DNA of 64,000 nucleotides from an uncultured Acidovorax sp. (GCA_913774625.1 CAJYHL010000016.1:16821-80820); one strand, 5' to 3'. Shown: positions 48,777 to 57,576, counted from the stretch's first letter. Notes: generated by a model not told the origin, from the sequence alone. Translations and numbers: made by a program.

Positions 48777-49358
48777 TCAGCCCGCCTGCTTCTCGCGCGG
48801 CACGCGGCCCATCAGGTAGAACTCGGGATTGGGCTGCATGCCCGCGAAGCTCGCCATGCGGTTGGAGAGGCCGAAGAACGCGGTGATCGCGGCGATGTCC
48901 CAGATGTCCTCGTCGTCGAAGCCGTGGGCGTGCAATGCGGCGAAGTCGTCATCGCCGATCTCGTGGCTGCGCTGGCAGACCTTCATGGCGAAGTCCAGCA
49001 TGGCGCGCTGGCGCGGGGTGATGTCGGCCTTGCGGTGGTTCACCGCGACCTGATCGGCCACGAAGGGCTTCTTCTCGTAGATGCGCAGCAGCGCCCCGTG
49101 CGCCACCACGCAGTAAAGGCACTGGTTGGCCGCGCTCGTGGCGGTGACGATCATTTCGCGGTCGCCTTTGGTGAGGGCGCCTTCCTCCTTGAGCATCAGC
49201 GCGTCGTGGTACGCGAAGAAGGCCCGCCACTCGGCAGGCCGCCGCGCGAAGGCGAGGAACACATTGGGGATGAAGCCGGCCTTGTCCTGCACTTCCAGGA
49301 TGCGGGTGCGGATGTCGTCGGGCAGGGTGTTCAGGTCTGGCAAGGGGTAGCGGCTCAT
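48777..49358 (-). CDS. Peroxidase-related protein, carboxymuconolactone decarboxylase (AhpD-like) fold
   Basis: 193 residues. CMD domain with the redox pair C80-x2-C83 and H87 in NQCLYCVVAHGAL, preceded by DREMIVTATSAANQ, as in alkylhydroperoxidase AhpD-like and peroxidase-related enzymes. The C-terminus ISAF-like (DIAAITAFFGLSNRMASF) is typical. Reduces peroxides through a thiol relay in known members. ATG 49358; the upstream opening lacks support. Stands alone. Confidence 0.85.
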   Translation of the reverse strand: MSRYPLPDLNTLPDDIRTRILEVQDKAGFIPNVFLAFARRPAEWRAFFAYHDALMLKEEGALTKGDREMIVTATSAANQCLYCVVAHGALLRIYEKKPFVADQVAVNHRKADITPRQRAMLDFAMKVCQRSHEIGDDDFAALHAHGFDDEDIWDIAAITAFFGLSNRMASFAGMQPNPEFYLMGRVPREKQAG

Positions 49359-49438
49359 GGGGTGATGTCTCCTGTCTTGTCGTGGGTTGCATGCGGGCCG
49401 GGCATGGCCTGCCGGGACGGTAGCACGCGCGTCGGCTG

Positions 49439-49468
49439 CGATCCCGCGCGGGATCGTCGACACGTTCT
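49439..49468 (-). terminator. Hairpin with recurring end motif after iclR
   Basis: CGATCCCGCGCGGGATCG (49439-49456) is an 18-bp perfect palindrome directly below the iclR stop. It continues into GATCGTCGACACGTTCT (49452-49468), which matches the right end of the 33259-33526 element at 15 of 17 positions. No T-tract. Confidence 0.5.
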
Positions 49469-50268
49469 CAGGGATGCCAGTGGCTCGCCCGCGTGGCCGA
49501 AGTGGCCGGGTTCGCGGCGCTGCCGGCCAGCGCGTAGGAAAGCCGTGTGGCCGTGGCCATGACGGTCTGCGCCAGCGCCTGCAGGCGTTCCTCCGTCAGG
49601 CGCGAGGCCGGCCCGGAGATGCACACCGACCCCATCAGCCGCCAGTGCATGCCGAAGACGGGCGCCGACACGGTGGCCACGCCTTGCTCGCGCTCGCTGA
49701 TCGACCAGTGGTAGCCGCGCTGGCGGATGGCTTCGTACTGCGCACCGGGCTCCCCCGAGAACGCGAGGATGACGCGCCCCGGCGAGCCCTTGTCGAGCGG
49801 CAGGCCTTCGCCCATACGGGCGTGGTGGCGCAATGCCTGAGGACCCTCCACGCGCACGATGCAGGTGCGCAGATCGCCCTCGCGCACGTAGAAGGCCGCG
49901 CTCTCGCCGGTGAGCTGCGTCAGCTCGCGCAGCTCCGGCTCCATGACGTTCTGCACGTCGAAGCCGGCCTGGTAGCGGGCTCCCAGCCAGCCGGTGGCCG
50001 GGCCCAGCCGCCAGTCGCCGTCTTCACGCTGCACCAGATAGCCCGACTGCGCCAGCGTGCGCGCCAGCCGCAGCACGGTGGTCTTGTGCAGGCCGCAGCG
50101 CCGGCTGAGTTCGGCCAGCGGCAGGTGCGATTCGCCGAGGCCGAAGGCGTCCAGCAGCTGCAGCGCGCGGGTCACGGCGATCACTCCGCCGTCCGCGGCT
50201 TTGGCGCCCTTCTCATCGGCGGAAGCGGGCAGGCCGCTGGAAGAGGGCTGGGATGGGCGGTTGCTCAT
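49468..50268 (-). CDS. IclR-family transcriptional regulator
   Basis: 266 residues. Winged HTH (VIAVTRALQLLDAFGLGESHLPLAELSRRCGLHKTTVLRLARTLAQSGYL) followed by the IclR effector domain (FYVREGDLRTCIVRVEGPQALRHHARMGEGLPLDKGSPGRVIL). ATG 50268; the longer frame to 50370 runs over the promoter region. It is divergent from the four-Bug catabolic cluster and is the obvious candidate regulator. Confidence 0.92.
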   Translation of the reverse strand: MSNRPSQPSSSGLPASADEKGAKAADGGVIAVTRALQLLDAFGLGESHLPLAELSRRCGLHKTTVLRLARTLAQSGYLVQREDGDWRLGPATGWLGARYQAGFDVQNVMEPELRELTQLTGESAAFYVREGDLRTCIVRVEGPQALRHHARMGEGLPLDKGSPGRVILAFSGEPGAQYEAIRQRGYHWSISEREQGVATVSAPVFGMHWRLMGSVCISGPASRLTEERLQALAQTVMATATRLSYALAGSAANPATSATRASHWHP

Positions 50269-50277
50269 GGTGGAATA

Positions 50278-50320
50278 TGTTTCACTGTACGCAACTGCAT
50301 TGTATGGGTTGAAACGTTTC
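50278..50320. promoter_or_regulatory. Candidate IclR operator region
   Basis: GTTTCA (50279-50284) and TGAAAC (50310-50315) form separated inverted half-sites, and GAAACGTTTC (50311-50320) is a perfect palindrome. The region lies in the iclR/Bug divergent spacer. No binding data; the call is from symmetry and place. Confidence 0.4.
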
Positions 50321-50381
50321 CTTAGAGTTGCGCCCAATGCCTGGAACAAGGCTGGGCAGTTCGACAACACGGAGACAAACC

Positions 50382-51392
50382 ATGCAAGAAGCCATTTCGC
50401 CGAGCCGCCGCATCCTGGGCGCCCACCTTTGCGTCGCCCTGCTGGGCCTGGGAGGCTGGGGCCTCGCCGCCGGCACCGCCCATGCCCAGGCCGCCTATCC
50501 CGCCAAGCCCATCCGCCTCATCGTTCCCTTCCCGCCCGGCGGCGGTACCGACATGATCGCCCGCGCGGTCGCGCAGAAGCTGACCGAGCAGCACAAGTGG
50601 AACGTGGTGGTGGACAACCGCCCCGGCGCCGGCGGCAACCTGGGCGTGGACGCAGCCGCCAAGTCCGCGCCGGACGGCTACACGCTGGTGATGGGCCAGA
50701 CCAGCAACCTGGCCATCAATCCGTCGCTCTACGCCAAGCTGCCCTACGACCCGCTCAAGGACCTGGTGCCCGTGGCCCTGGTGTCGTCCGCGCCCATCGT
50801 GATGGCAGCTCCCGCCAACACGCCCTTCAAGACCTTCGCCGACGTGGTGGCCGCTGCCAAGGGCAAGCCCGACGCCCTCACGCTGGGCTATTCCGGCAAC
50901 GGCACGGTGGCCCACCTGTCCGGCGAGCTGGCCGAGAAGGCCGCCGGCATCCAGCTGCGCCACGTGCCCTACAAGGGCGCATCGCAGGCCATGACCGACC
51001 TGGTGGGCGGGCAGATCGACCTGTACATGTCCGCCGTGCCCACGCTGCTGGGCCAGGTGCGCAACGGCAAGCTCAAGGCCATCGCCATCACCTCGCTCAA
51101 GCGTTCGGCCCAGCTGCCCGACACGCCCACGCTGGCCGAATCCGGCTACAAGAACTTCGAGGCCGCTTCCTGGTACGGCATCCTGGCCCCGGCCGGCACG
51201 CCCGCGCCCATCGTGCAGACGCTGAACAAGGCCATCAACCAGGCGCTGGCCCAGCCTGACGTGGCCGAAAAGCTCAAGTCCGAAGGCGGCGAGGTGCTGG
51301 GCGGCACGCCGGAGAAGTTCAGCACGCTGCTCAAGGCCGAGGTGCCGCGCTGGGCCCGGATCGTCAAGGAGTCCGGCGCCAGCCTGGACTGA
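50382..51392 (+). CDS. Bug-family periplasmic binding protein (cluster copy 1)
   Basis: 336 residues. Signal peptide with an arginine-rich start (RRILGAHLCVALLGLGGWGL ... HAQA) and the Bug motifs YPAKPIRLIVPFPPGGGTDMIAR, VVVDNRPGAGGNLG, HVPYKGASQAMTDLVGG and LPDTPTLAESGYKNFEA. ATG 50382 follows GGAGACAAACC. First gene of the IclR-linked cluster, divergent from iclR. Presumably binds the cluster's substrate. Confidence 0.9.
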   Translation: MQEAISPSRRILGAHLCVALLGLGGWGLAAGTAHAQAAYPAKPIRLIVPFPPGGGTDMIARAVAQKLTEQHKWNVVVDNRPGAGGNLGVDAAAKSAPDGYTLVMGQTSNLAINPSLYAKLPYDPLKDLVPVALVSSAPIVMAAPANTPFKTFADVVAAAKGKPDALTLGYSGNGTVAHLSGELAEKAAGIQLRHVPYKGASQAMTDLVGGQIDLYMSAVPTLLGQVRNGKLKAIAITSLKRSAQLPDTPTLAESGYKNFEAASWYGILAPAGTPAPIVQTLNKAINQALAQPDVAEKLKSEGGEVLGGTPEKFSTLLKAEVPRWARIVKESGASLD

Positions 51393-51420
51393 TCCGGCGG
51401 CCAGACCTTCGCGCTGACGT

Positions 51421-52362
51421 ATGACGACGCCCGCCATGGACTGCGACGACCGTCCCGACACGCCCGTGCGCTTTGCCGTGCCCTTTTCCGCCGGCACCGC
51501 GGCGCCGCGAACGGCGCTGCCAGCGGGCGCCTGCGACTGCCATGTCCACCTCTATGACGGCCGCTTTCCGGCCGACCCCGCCGCCCGCCTGCGGCCACCG
51601 GATGCGGGCGTGGATGAGCTGCGGGCGCTGCAGCGGCGCATCGGCACCTCGCGCGTGGTGCTGGTCACGCCGTCCACCTACGGCACCGACAACCGCTGCC
51701 TGCTCGAAGGGCTGGCAGCGCTGGGTGCCCAGGCGCGCGGCGTGGCGGTGATCGGCGGCCACGAAAGCGATGCCGAACTGCTGCGCCTGCACGAGGCCGG
51801 CGTGCGCGGCGTGCGGCTCAACCTGTCCCTGGGCGTTTCGGGCACGGTGGATTCCATCGTGCCGCTGGCCCGCCGCATCGCGCCGCTCGGCTGGCACCTG
51901 CAGCTGCTGATGGCGCCGGACCTGCTGGCCGCGCAAGGCCCCGTGCTGCGGCGGCTGCCGGTGCCGCTGGTGTTCGACCATTTCGGCCGCATCCCGCCCG
52001 CGCTCGCCGGCCGCCACCCGGCCCATGCGCTGCTGCTGGAGCTGCTGCAGGACGGGCGTGCCTGGATGAAGCTGTCCGGCGGCTACATCGTGAGCGAACG
52101 CCACGCCGTGGACGACCCGGCGCTGGACGCGCTGGCGGCCGGCTATCTGCGCGCAGCGCCGGAGCGCGTGCTCTGGGGCAGCGACTGGCCCCACGCCACG
52201 GCCACGGCGGGCGTGCAGCCGCTGCCCGACGACGCGCTGCAGGTGGATCGCCTGGCCGACTGGGCGCGCCAGGCCGGCGATGCCGCCGCCACGCTGCAGC
52301 GCGTGCTGGTGGACAACCCGGCCGCGCTCTACGGCTTCGCGCCCGTGCCGGCCACGTCCTGA
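51421..52362 (+). CDS. COG3618-type amidohydrolase (lactone/dicarboxylate hydrolase-like), copy 1
   Basis: 313 residues, Amidohydro_2 TIM barrel: HxH in DCHVHLYD, VTPSTYGTDNRCLL, VFDHFGRIPP, and GSDWPHATATAG with the metal-site Asp. Relatives hydrolyse 2-pyrone-4,6-dicarboxylate, 4-sulfomuconolactone or isomerise galactarolactone. It begins 28 bp after the Bug gene. A second gene of this type lies at 57577-58479 and shares the TPSTYGTDN and VWGSDWPH-like segments, so the two are paralogues. Confidence 0.85.
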   Translation: MTTPAMDCDDRPDTPVRFAVPFSAGTAAPRTALPAGACDCHVHLYDGRFPADPAARLRPPDAGVDELRALQRRIGTSRVVLVTPSTYGTDNRCLLEGLAALGAQARGVAVIGGHESDAELLRLHEAGVRGVRLNLSLGVSGTVDSIVPLARRIAPLGWHLQLLMAPDLLAAQGPVLRRLPVPLVFDHFGRIPPALAGRHPAHALLLELLQDGRAWMKLSGGYIVSERHAVDDPALDALAAGYLRAAPERVLWGSDWPHATATAGVQPLPDDALQVDRLADWARQAGDAAATLQRVLVDNPAALYGFAPVPATS

Positions 52363-52402
52363 ATTCCCGTTCCAGACAAACAGAAAGAAAGAGAGACAAG
52401 CC

Positions 52403-53440
52403 ATGACCATGACCGACCCCCTTCATCCAGCGACATCCGCATGCGCTGCCCCCGGCATCGGCCGCCGCGGCCTGATGGCTTCTGCGGGCGCTCTGCTGCT
52501 GGGTTCCCTGGCGGCAGTGCCCGCGTTCGCGCAGCCTGACTGGCCTGCCGGTAAAACCATCACCTGGGTCGTTCCGTACCCGCCCGGCGGCAGCACCGAT
52601 GTGCTGGGCCGCACCGTGGCCCAGCGCCTGGGCGCTGCCCTGGGCACCACCGTGATCGTGGACAACCGCGCCGGCGCCACCGGCACCATCGGCGCCGCCT
52701 ACGTGGCCAAGGCCGCGCCTGACGGCACCACGCTGCTGGGCACCTCGATCGGCCCGCAGGCCATCGCGCCGCACCTGATGGGCAAGCTGCCCTACGACCC
52801 CATCGCCGCTTTCGAGCCGGTGGTGACCATCGGCACCATTCCGCACATCCTGGTGGTGGGCGTGGACCAGCCTTTCCAGACCGTGGCCGACCTCGTGGCG
52901 GCGGCCAAGGCCCGGCCCGGCCAGCTGGCGTTCGCCTCCGGCGGCAACGGCACCATCCTGCAGATGCAGGGCGAACTGCTGCAGCAGCAGACGGGCGCGC
53001 GCTTCATCCACGTGCCCTACAAGGGCGATACGCCTGCCCTGCAGGACACGCTGGCAGGGCAGGTGCAGTTCATGTTCGCCCCGGTGGCCGCCGCGCTGCC
53101 CCATGTGCAGGCCGGCAAGCTGCGCGCGCTGGCGGTCACCTCGGCCCAGCGGCTCAAGGCTCTGCCCGGCGTGCCCACCATGGGCGAGCTCGGCATGAAG
53201 GACTTCGTCGTCGAGCAGTGGCAGGCCGTTTTCGCGCCTGCCAAAACGCCTGCGGCCGTGGTCCAGCGCCTGAACCAGGAGATCAACAAGGCCCTCAAGG
53301 ACCCGGCCGTGGCGGCCCTGGCCGACAAGCTGGGCGTGACCCTGGTCGGCGGCACGCCCCAGCAGCTGGGCGAGCGGCAGAAGGCTGATTCCGCCAAGTG
53401 GGCCAAGGTCATCAAGGACGGAAACATCAAGGCGGAATAA
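52403..53440 (+). CDS. Bug-family periplasmic binding protein (cluster copy 2)
   Basis: 345 residues. The signal has a twin-arginine-like GRRGLMASAGALLLGS before VPAFAQ; Tat export is possible but not proved. Motifs: KTITWVVPYPPGGSTDVLGR, VDNRAGATGTIG, VPYKGDTPALQDTLAG. ATG 52403 follows AAGAGAGACAAG. A strong terminator follows its stop. Confidence 0.88.
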   Translation: MTMTDPLHPATSACAAPGIGRRGLMASAGALLLGSLAAVPAFAQPDWPAGKTITWVVPYPPGGSTDVLGRTVAQRLGAALGTTVIVDNRAGATGTIGAAYVAKAAPDGTTLLGTSIGPQAIAPHLMGKLPYDPIAAFEPVVTIGTIPHILVVGVDQPFQTVADLVAAAKARPGQLAFASGGNGTILQMQGELLQQQTGARFIHVPYKGDTPALQDTLAGQVQFMFAPVAAALPHVQAGKLRALAVTSAQRLKALPGVPTMGELGMKDFVVEQWQAVFAPAKTPAAVVQRLNQEINKALKDPAVAALADKLGVTLVGGTPQQLGERQKADSAKWAKVIKDGNIKAE

Positions 53441-53475
53441 CGAGCGGACGAACGCTCGTCCCTTTTCTTTTTTTC
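53440..53475 (+). terminator. Intrinsic terminator after Bug copy 2
   Basis: ACGAGCG (53440-53446) pairs with CGCTCGT (53453-53459), followed by CCCTTTTCTTTTTTTC. The first stem base is the last base of the TAA stop. It is 19 bp before the RraA-like start, so the latter needs read-through or its own promoter. Confidence 0.8.
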
Positions 53476-53493
53476 AACCCAGCCAGCATCACC

Positions 53494-54180
53494 ATGAGCC
53501 AACTTCCCGAAATCATCCGTGACATCGAACGCGTGGCGGCGGACGTCGTCGCCCGTGCCTCGACCTACCAGGCCGCCATCCTGGCCGACGTGGCCGGCCG
53601 CCGCGGCACCATGCATGCCCGCGTGTCCCCCGTGCACCAGTCCATGAAAGTGGCTGGCCCGGCCTTCACCGTCGAGGTGCGCCCCGGCGACAACCTCATG
53701 ATCCACGCCGCCATCGCGCTGGCCCAGCCCGGCGATGTGCTGGTGATCGACGGCAAGGGCGACCAGACCGCCGCGCTGATGGGCACGCTGATGCTCAGCG
53801 CCTGCAAGAAGCGCGGCCTGGCCGGCGTGATCGTGGACGGCTCGATCCGCGACAAGCTGGAGATCCTGGAGCTGGACTTCCCCGTGTTCAGCGCCGGCTT
53901 CAACCCGGCCGGCCCGACCAAGTACGTGCCCGGCCGCATCAACCACCCCATTTCCGCCGGCGGCGCCGTGGTGAACCCGGGCGACCTGGTGGTGGGCGAT
54001 GCCGACGGCGTGGTCGTGATCGAACGCGCCAAGGCCCCCGCCATGATGGCCCTGGCCGACAAGAAGGTGGCCGACGAGGCTGCCCGCATCGAGGCTATCG
54101 CCCGCGGCGACACGGCATCGAAGTGGCTGCCCGCCGCGCTGCGCGCCGCCGGCGTGCTGAAGGAAGGGGAAGAACTGTGA
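53494..54180 (+). CDS. RraA family / HMG-CHA aldolase-like protein
   Basis: 228 residues. The RraA-fold motifs GPAFTVEVRPGDNLMIH, VLVIDGKGD and GLAGVIVDGSIRDKLEI (substrate Arg and metal Asp) fit the branch with 4-hydroxy-4-methyl-2-oxoglutarate and 4-carboxy-4-hydroxy-2-oxoadipate aldolases rather than the RNase E inhibitor RraA. Such aldolases yield pyruvate from a branched hydroxy-oxo acid. The next gene starts inside its stop (GTGA), so they act together. Substrate unproven. Confidence 0.85.
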   Translation: MSQLPEIIRDIERVAADVVARASTYQAAILADVAGRRGTMHARVSPVHQSMKVAGPAFTVEVRPGDNLMIHAAIALAQPGDVLVIDGKGDQTAALMGTLMLSACKKRGLAGVIVDGSIRDKLEILELDFPVFSAGFNPAGPTKYVPGRINHPISAGGAVVNPGDLVVGDADGVVVIERAKAPAMMALADKKVADEAARIEAIARGDTASKWLPAALRAAGVLKEGEEL

Positions 54181-55109
54181 GCGCCGGCGCCATCATCGTC
54201 ACCGGCGCCGACCTGGCCCGGCAGGCGCTGGACCTGCTCGCCGGCTACGACGTCGTCTATGCCGGCAAGGCACCGACCGAAGAGGACCTGGTCGCGCTCG
54301 CGAAGCAGCACGACCCGGTGGCCATCATCGTGCGCTACGGCAAGGTGGGCGCAGCCGTGATGGACGCGGCGCCCTCGCTCAAGGTCATCTCCAAGCACGG
54401 CAGCGGCACGGACACCATCGACAAGGTGGCGGCCAAGGCGCGCGGCATCGAGGTGGTGGCCGCCGTGGGCGCCAATGCCGCGGCGGTGGCCGAGCAGGCC
54501 CTGGCGCTGCTGCTGGCCTGCGCCAAGTCGGTGGTGGAACTGGATGCGCGCATGCACGCCGGCCACTGGGACAAGGCCACGCACAAGAGCCTGGAGCTGG
54601 GCGGCCGCACCGTGGGCCTGGTCGGCCTGGGCTCCATCGGCCTGCGCTTCGCGAAGATGGCCGATGCGCTCGGCATGCGGGTGATCGGCTTCGACCCGTT
54701 CGCGAAGAACCTGCCGGACTACGTGCAGAGCGTTCCGCTCGACGCCATCTGGCGCGAGTCGGACGCGATCTCGCTGCACTGCCCGCTGACCGACGAGAAC
54801 CGCGGCATGCTGAACGCCGCCACGCTGGCGCAGTGCAAGCGCGGCGTGATCGTGGTGAACACCGCGCGCGGCGGCCTGATCGACGAGGCGGCGCTGCTGG
54901 AGGCCGTGCGCTCCCGCCAGGTGATGGCGGCGGGCCTGGACAGCTTCGCCGTGGAGCCCATGGCGCCCGGCCACCCGTTCCAGGGCGAGCCGCATTTCAT
55001 CCTGAGCCCGCACATCGGCGGCGTAACCAGCGATGCCTACGTGAACATGGGCGTGGGCGCGGCCCGCAACCTGCTGGCCGTGCTGCAGAGCGCGCCCCAG
55101 GCTGCGTAA
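54177..55109 (+). CDS. D-2-hydroxyacid dehydrogenase
   Basis: 310 residues. GTG start overlaps the RraA-like stop by four bases, with AAGGAAGGGGAAG upstream. NAD fold GLVGLGSIGLRFAKMADALGM; catalytic Arg in NTARGGLIDE, Glu in FAVEPM, His in LSPHIGGVTSD; HGSGTDTID near the substrate loop. Family includes glyoxylate/hydroxypyruvate and phosphoglycerate dehydrogenases. Coupling to the aldolase gene suggests it reduces or oxidises a product of the same route, e.g. a 2-oxo acid. Confidence 0.88.
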   Translation: MSAGAIIVTGADLARQALDLLAGYDVVYAGKAPTEEDLVALAKQHDPVAIIVRYGKVGAAVMDAAPSLKVISKHGSGTDTIDKVAAKARGIEVVAAVGANAAAVAEQALALLLACAKSVVELDARMHAGHWDKATHKSLELGGRTVGLVGLGSIGLRFAKMADALGMRVIGFDPFAKNLPDYVQSVPLDAIWRESDAISLHCPLTDENRGMLNAATLAQCKRGVIVVNTARGGLIDEAALLEAVRSRQVMAAGLDSFAVEPMAPGHPFQGEPHFILSPHIGGVTSDAYVNMGVGAARNLLAVLQSAPQAA

Positions 55110-55220
55110 GCACCGTGGGTGCGGCCGCCCCCGGCCGCACCCACGGCGCCGATCGCGATGCCTTTCTTTCTTTCGACACGACGAGGCCGCCCCGAGCCGG
55201 CCCATGGCAGGAGACAAGAC

Positions 55221-56225
55221 ATGCCCCGAACCTTCTTCGCACGGCGCTGGCCTGCAGCGCTCATGCAATCCACCCTCCAGGCCGCGTTCTGGATGGCGGC
55301 CTCCGCCGGCATCGCGCAGGCGGGTGGATACCCCGACAAGCCGGTCAAGCTGGTGGTGGGCTTCGCTGCAGGCGGCCCCACCGACGTGGTGGCGCGCGCC
55401 TTCGCCGACCAGGCCAGCCGTGCGCTGGGCCAGCCCTTCGTGGTGGACAACCGGCCCGGCGCCAACACCATCCTGGCCGCGCAGGCCGTGGCCAGCGCGC
55501 CGGCCGACGGCTACACGCTGCTCTTCGGCGCCACCAACCACACGATGATCCCGGGCCTCTACAGCGGCCGGGTGAAGTTCGATGCGGTGAAGTCCTTCAA
55601 GCCGCTGTGCACCGTGGCCACCAGCCCCACGGCGCTGGTGGTGGGGCAGGGCCTGCCGGTGAAGACGCTGGCCGGCTACATGGCGCGCGCCCGCCAGGAG
55701 CCGGGCCGCATCACCGCGGGCACGGCGGGCGTGGGCAGCTCCGGGCATTTCGCCACCGAAATGTTCGCGCGCGCCAACGGGCTGAAGCTGAACCACGTGC
55801 CCTACAAGGGTGCCGCGCCCGTGGTCACCGACCTGATGGGCGGGCAGCTCGACAGTTCCTTCGTCACCCTGGGCTCGGTGCTGCCGCAGATCAGGAACGG
55901 CAGGCTGGCGGCGCTGGCCGTGGCGTCGCCCAAGCGGTCGCCCTTGCTGCCCGACGTGCCCACGTTCGCCGAGGCCGGCGGCGGCAGCTATTCCGCCGAT
56001 GCGTGGTATGGCGTGCTGGCGCCCGCAGGCCTGCCCGAGCCCATCGCCCAGCAACTGGAGAAGGTGGCGCGCGAATTCGCCGGCAGCGCCGCGGCGGCTG
56101 AGAAACTGCGCGGCCTGGGGCTGGAAGCGGATTCCACCTGCGGCAAGGCCTTCGCCGCGCAGGTGGAGCGCGAAGTCGCCACCTATACGCAGATCGCACG
56201 CGATCTGGACCTGAAGGTGGAGTGA
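55221..56225 (+). CDS. Bug-family periplasmic binding protein (cluster copy 3)
   Basis: 334 residues. Signal region (ALMQSTLQAAFWMAASAGIAQAGG) and Bug motifs YPDKPVKLVVGFAAGGPTDVVAR, VVDNRPGANTIL, VPYKGAAPVVTDLMGG, LPDVPTFAEAGGGS. ATG 55221 has GGCAGGAGACAAGAC upstream. Compared with the other copies the P-loop-like region is GFAAGGPTD instead of PFPPGGGTD. It is followed by a long repeat (56232) and a fourth Bug gene. Confidence 0.9.
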   Translation: MPRTFFARRWPAALMQSTLQAAFWMAASAGIAQAGGYPDKPVKLVVGFAAGGPTDVVARAFADQASRALGQPFVVDNRPGANTILAAQAVASAPADGYTLLFGATNHTMIPGLYSGRVKFDAVKSFKPLCTVATSPTALVVGQGLPVKTLAGYMARARQEPGRITAGTAGVGSSGHFATEMFARANGLKLNHVPYKGAAPVVTDLMGGQLDSSFVTLGSVLPQIRNGRLAALAVASPKRSPLLPDVPTFAEAGGGSYSADAWYGVLAPAGLPEPIAQQLEKVAREFAGSAAAAEKLRGLGLEADSTCGKAFAAQVEREVATYTQIARDLDLKVE

Positions 56226-56231
56226 TGAAGC

Positions 56232-56330
56232 CAACCCCCTGAGGCGCTTCGCGCCTTCCCCCTTCTCTCGCCTCGCTGCGCGATGCGGGAAGGGGGACGT
56301 AGCCAGTGCGGCGGGCCGGCCCTTGCACGG
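56232..56330. repeat. Long intergenic repeat, copy A
   Basis: Starts CAACCCCCTGAGGCGCTTCG and includes a long hairpin (CCCCCTTC ... GAAGGGGG around CGCCTCG/CGATGCG). A near-identical copy at 57401-57500 follows the next gene. Both sit directly after a Bug gene stop, so they may act as transcript 3' ends or be recombination remnants. Confidence 0.75.
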
Positions 56331-56435
56331 CTGCCGCCGGCTTCGGTCCGTGCCCGTTTGCGCCCAGCGTGAGCCGAGCCCAGGCCCCGGGGGATCTCGT
56401 TGATTGACGATGACCACTACTACTTAGGAGACACC

Positions 56436-57392
56436 ATGCACCGTTTCATCAAACCTCTCGTCGCCGCCGTCGCCCTGGCTGCTGGCCTGGCCCATGCCGC
56501 CTTTCCGGAGCGGCCCATCACCATCGTCGTGCCCTATGCGCCGGGCGGCGCCGCGGACGCCGTGGCGCGCGTGATCGCCACGCGCATGGGCGCCAAGCTG
56601 GGCGGCACCGTGATCGTGGACAACAAGGCCGGCGCCAGCGGCACCATCGGCGAGAGCTTCGTCGCCAAGGCGCCGGCCGACGGCTACACCATGCTCTACG
56701 ACGCCACGCCGTATTCCATCAACCCGCACCTGTTCCCCAAGATGCCGTATGCGGCCAGTGCGCTGCAGCCGCTGTCGCTGGTGCTGCTGGCGCCCAACGT
56801 GCTGATCGTGAAGGCCGACTCGCCGCTCAAGAACGTGGGCGATCTGATCGCCCGGGCCAAGGCGCAGCCGGGCAAGATCAATTTCGCCTCGGGCGGCAGC
56901 GGCACGGTGCAGCGCCTGGCGGCGGAGCTGTTCCGTCAGCGGCTCGGACTGGACATGGTGCATGTGCCCTACAAGAGCGGCGGCCCGGCGATCGCCGACG
57001 TGATGGGCGGGCAGGTGGACTTCATGTTCGGCACGGTGGCAGCCACCTATCCGCTGGTGACGGGCGGCAAGCTGCGGGCGCTGGCCGTGTCGGCGCCGGA
57101 GCGTTCCAGGCGCCTGCCTGAAGTGCCCACCGTGGCCGAGGCCGCCATCCCCGGCTACGAAGCCTACGAGTGGAACGGCATGTTCCTGCCCGCCGGCACG
57201 CCCGCGCCCATCGCCGAGCAGCTGCAGCAGGCGCTGGCCGAGGTGCTCAAGGAAGACGAGGTGCGCCAGCGCCTGACCGACCTGGGAGCCCAGCCCATCG
57301 GCTCCACGCCGGCCGAGTTCGCAGCCTTCCTGAAGAAGGAAGACGCCAAGTGGGGCGAGGTGGTGCGCAAGGGCAACATCAAGCTGGACTAG
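56436..57392 (+). CDS. Bug-family periplasmic binding protein (cluster copy 4)
   Basis: 318 residues. Signal peptide MHRFIKPLVAAVALAAGLAHA. Motifs: FPERPITIVVPYAPGGAADAVAR, IVDNKAGASGTIGESF, HVPYKSGGPAIADVMGGQ, RLPEVPTVAEAAIPGYEAYE. ATG 56436 follows TTAGGAGACACC. It lies between the two long repeats, which makes it look like a unit that could have moved or been duplicated by recombination. Confidence 0.9.
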   Translation: MHRFIKPLVAAVALAAGLAHAAFPERPITIVVPYAPGGAADAVARVIATRMGAKLGGTVIVDNKAGASGTIGESFVAKAPADGYTMLYDATPYSINPHLFPKMPYAASALQPLSLVLLAPNVLIVKADSPLKNVGDLIARAKAQPGKINFASGGSGTVQRLAAELFRQRLGLDMVHVPYKSGGPAIADVMGGQVDFMFGTVAATYPLVTGGKLRALAVSAPERSRRLPEVPTVAEAAIPGYEAYEWNGMFLPAGTPAPIAEQLQQALAEVLKEDEVRQRLTDLGAQPIGSTPAEFAAFLKKEDAKWGEVVRKGNIKLD

Positions 57393-57400
57393 ATTTGGAG

Positions 57401-57500
57401 CAACCCCCTGAGGCGCGTTGCGCCTTCCCCCTTCTCTCGCCTCGCTGCGCGAGGCGGGAAGGGGGACGACGCCGGCGCGGCGGGGTGGCCCTTGCGCGGC
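57401..57500. repeat. Long intergenic repeat, copy B
   Basis: CAACCCCCTGAGGCGCGTTG..., highly similar to 56232-56330, same orientation, about 1.17 kb apart. The hairpin is more perfect here (CGCCTCG/CGAGGCG flanked by CCCCCTTC/GAAGGGGG). Confidence 0.75.
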
Positions 57501-57576
57501 GTCTGCTGGCCTGGGCCGCGCCTGTGCAGGGGCCGCGCCCAGGGCTAGGCCCGCGGCGGCCCGACGCTGAAACACG

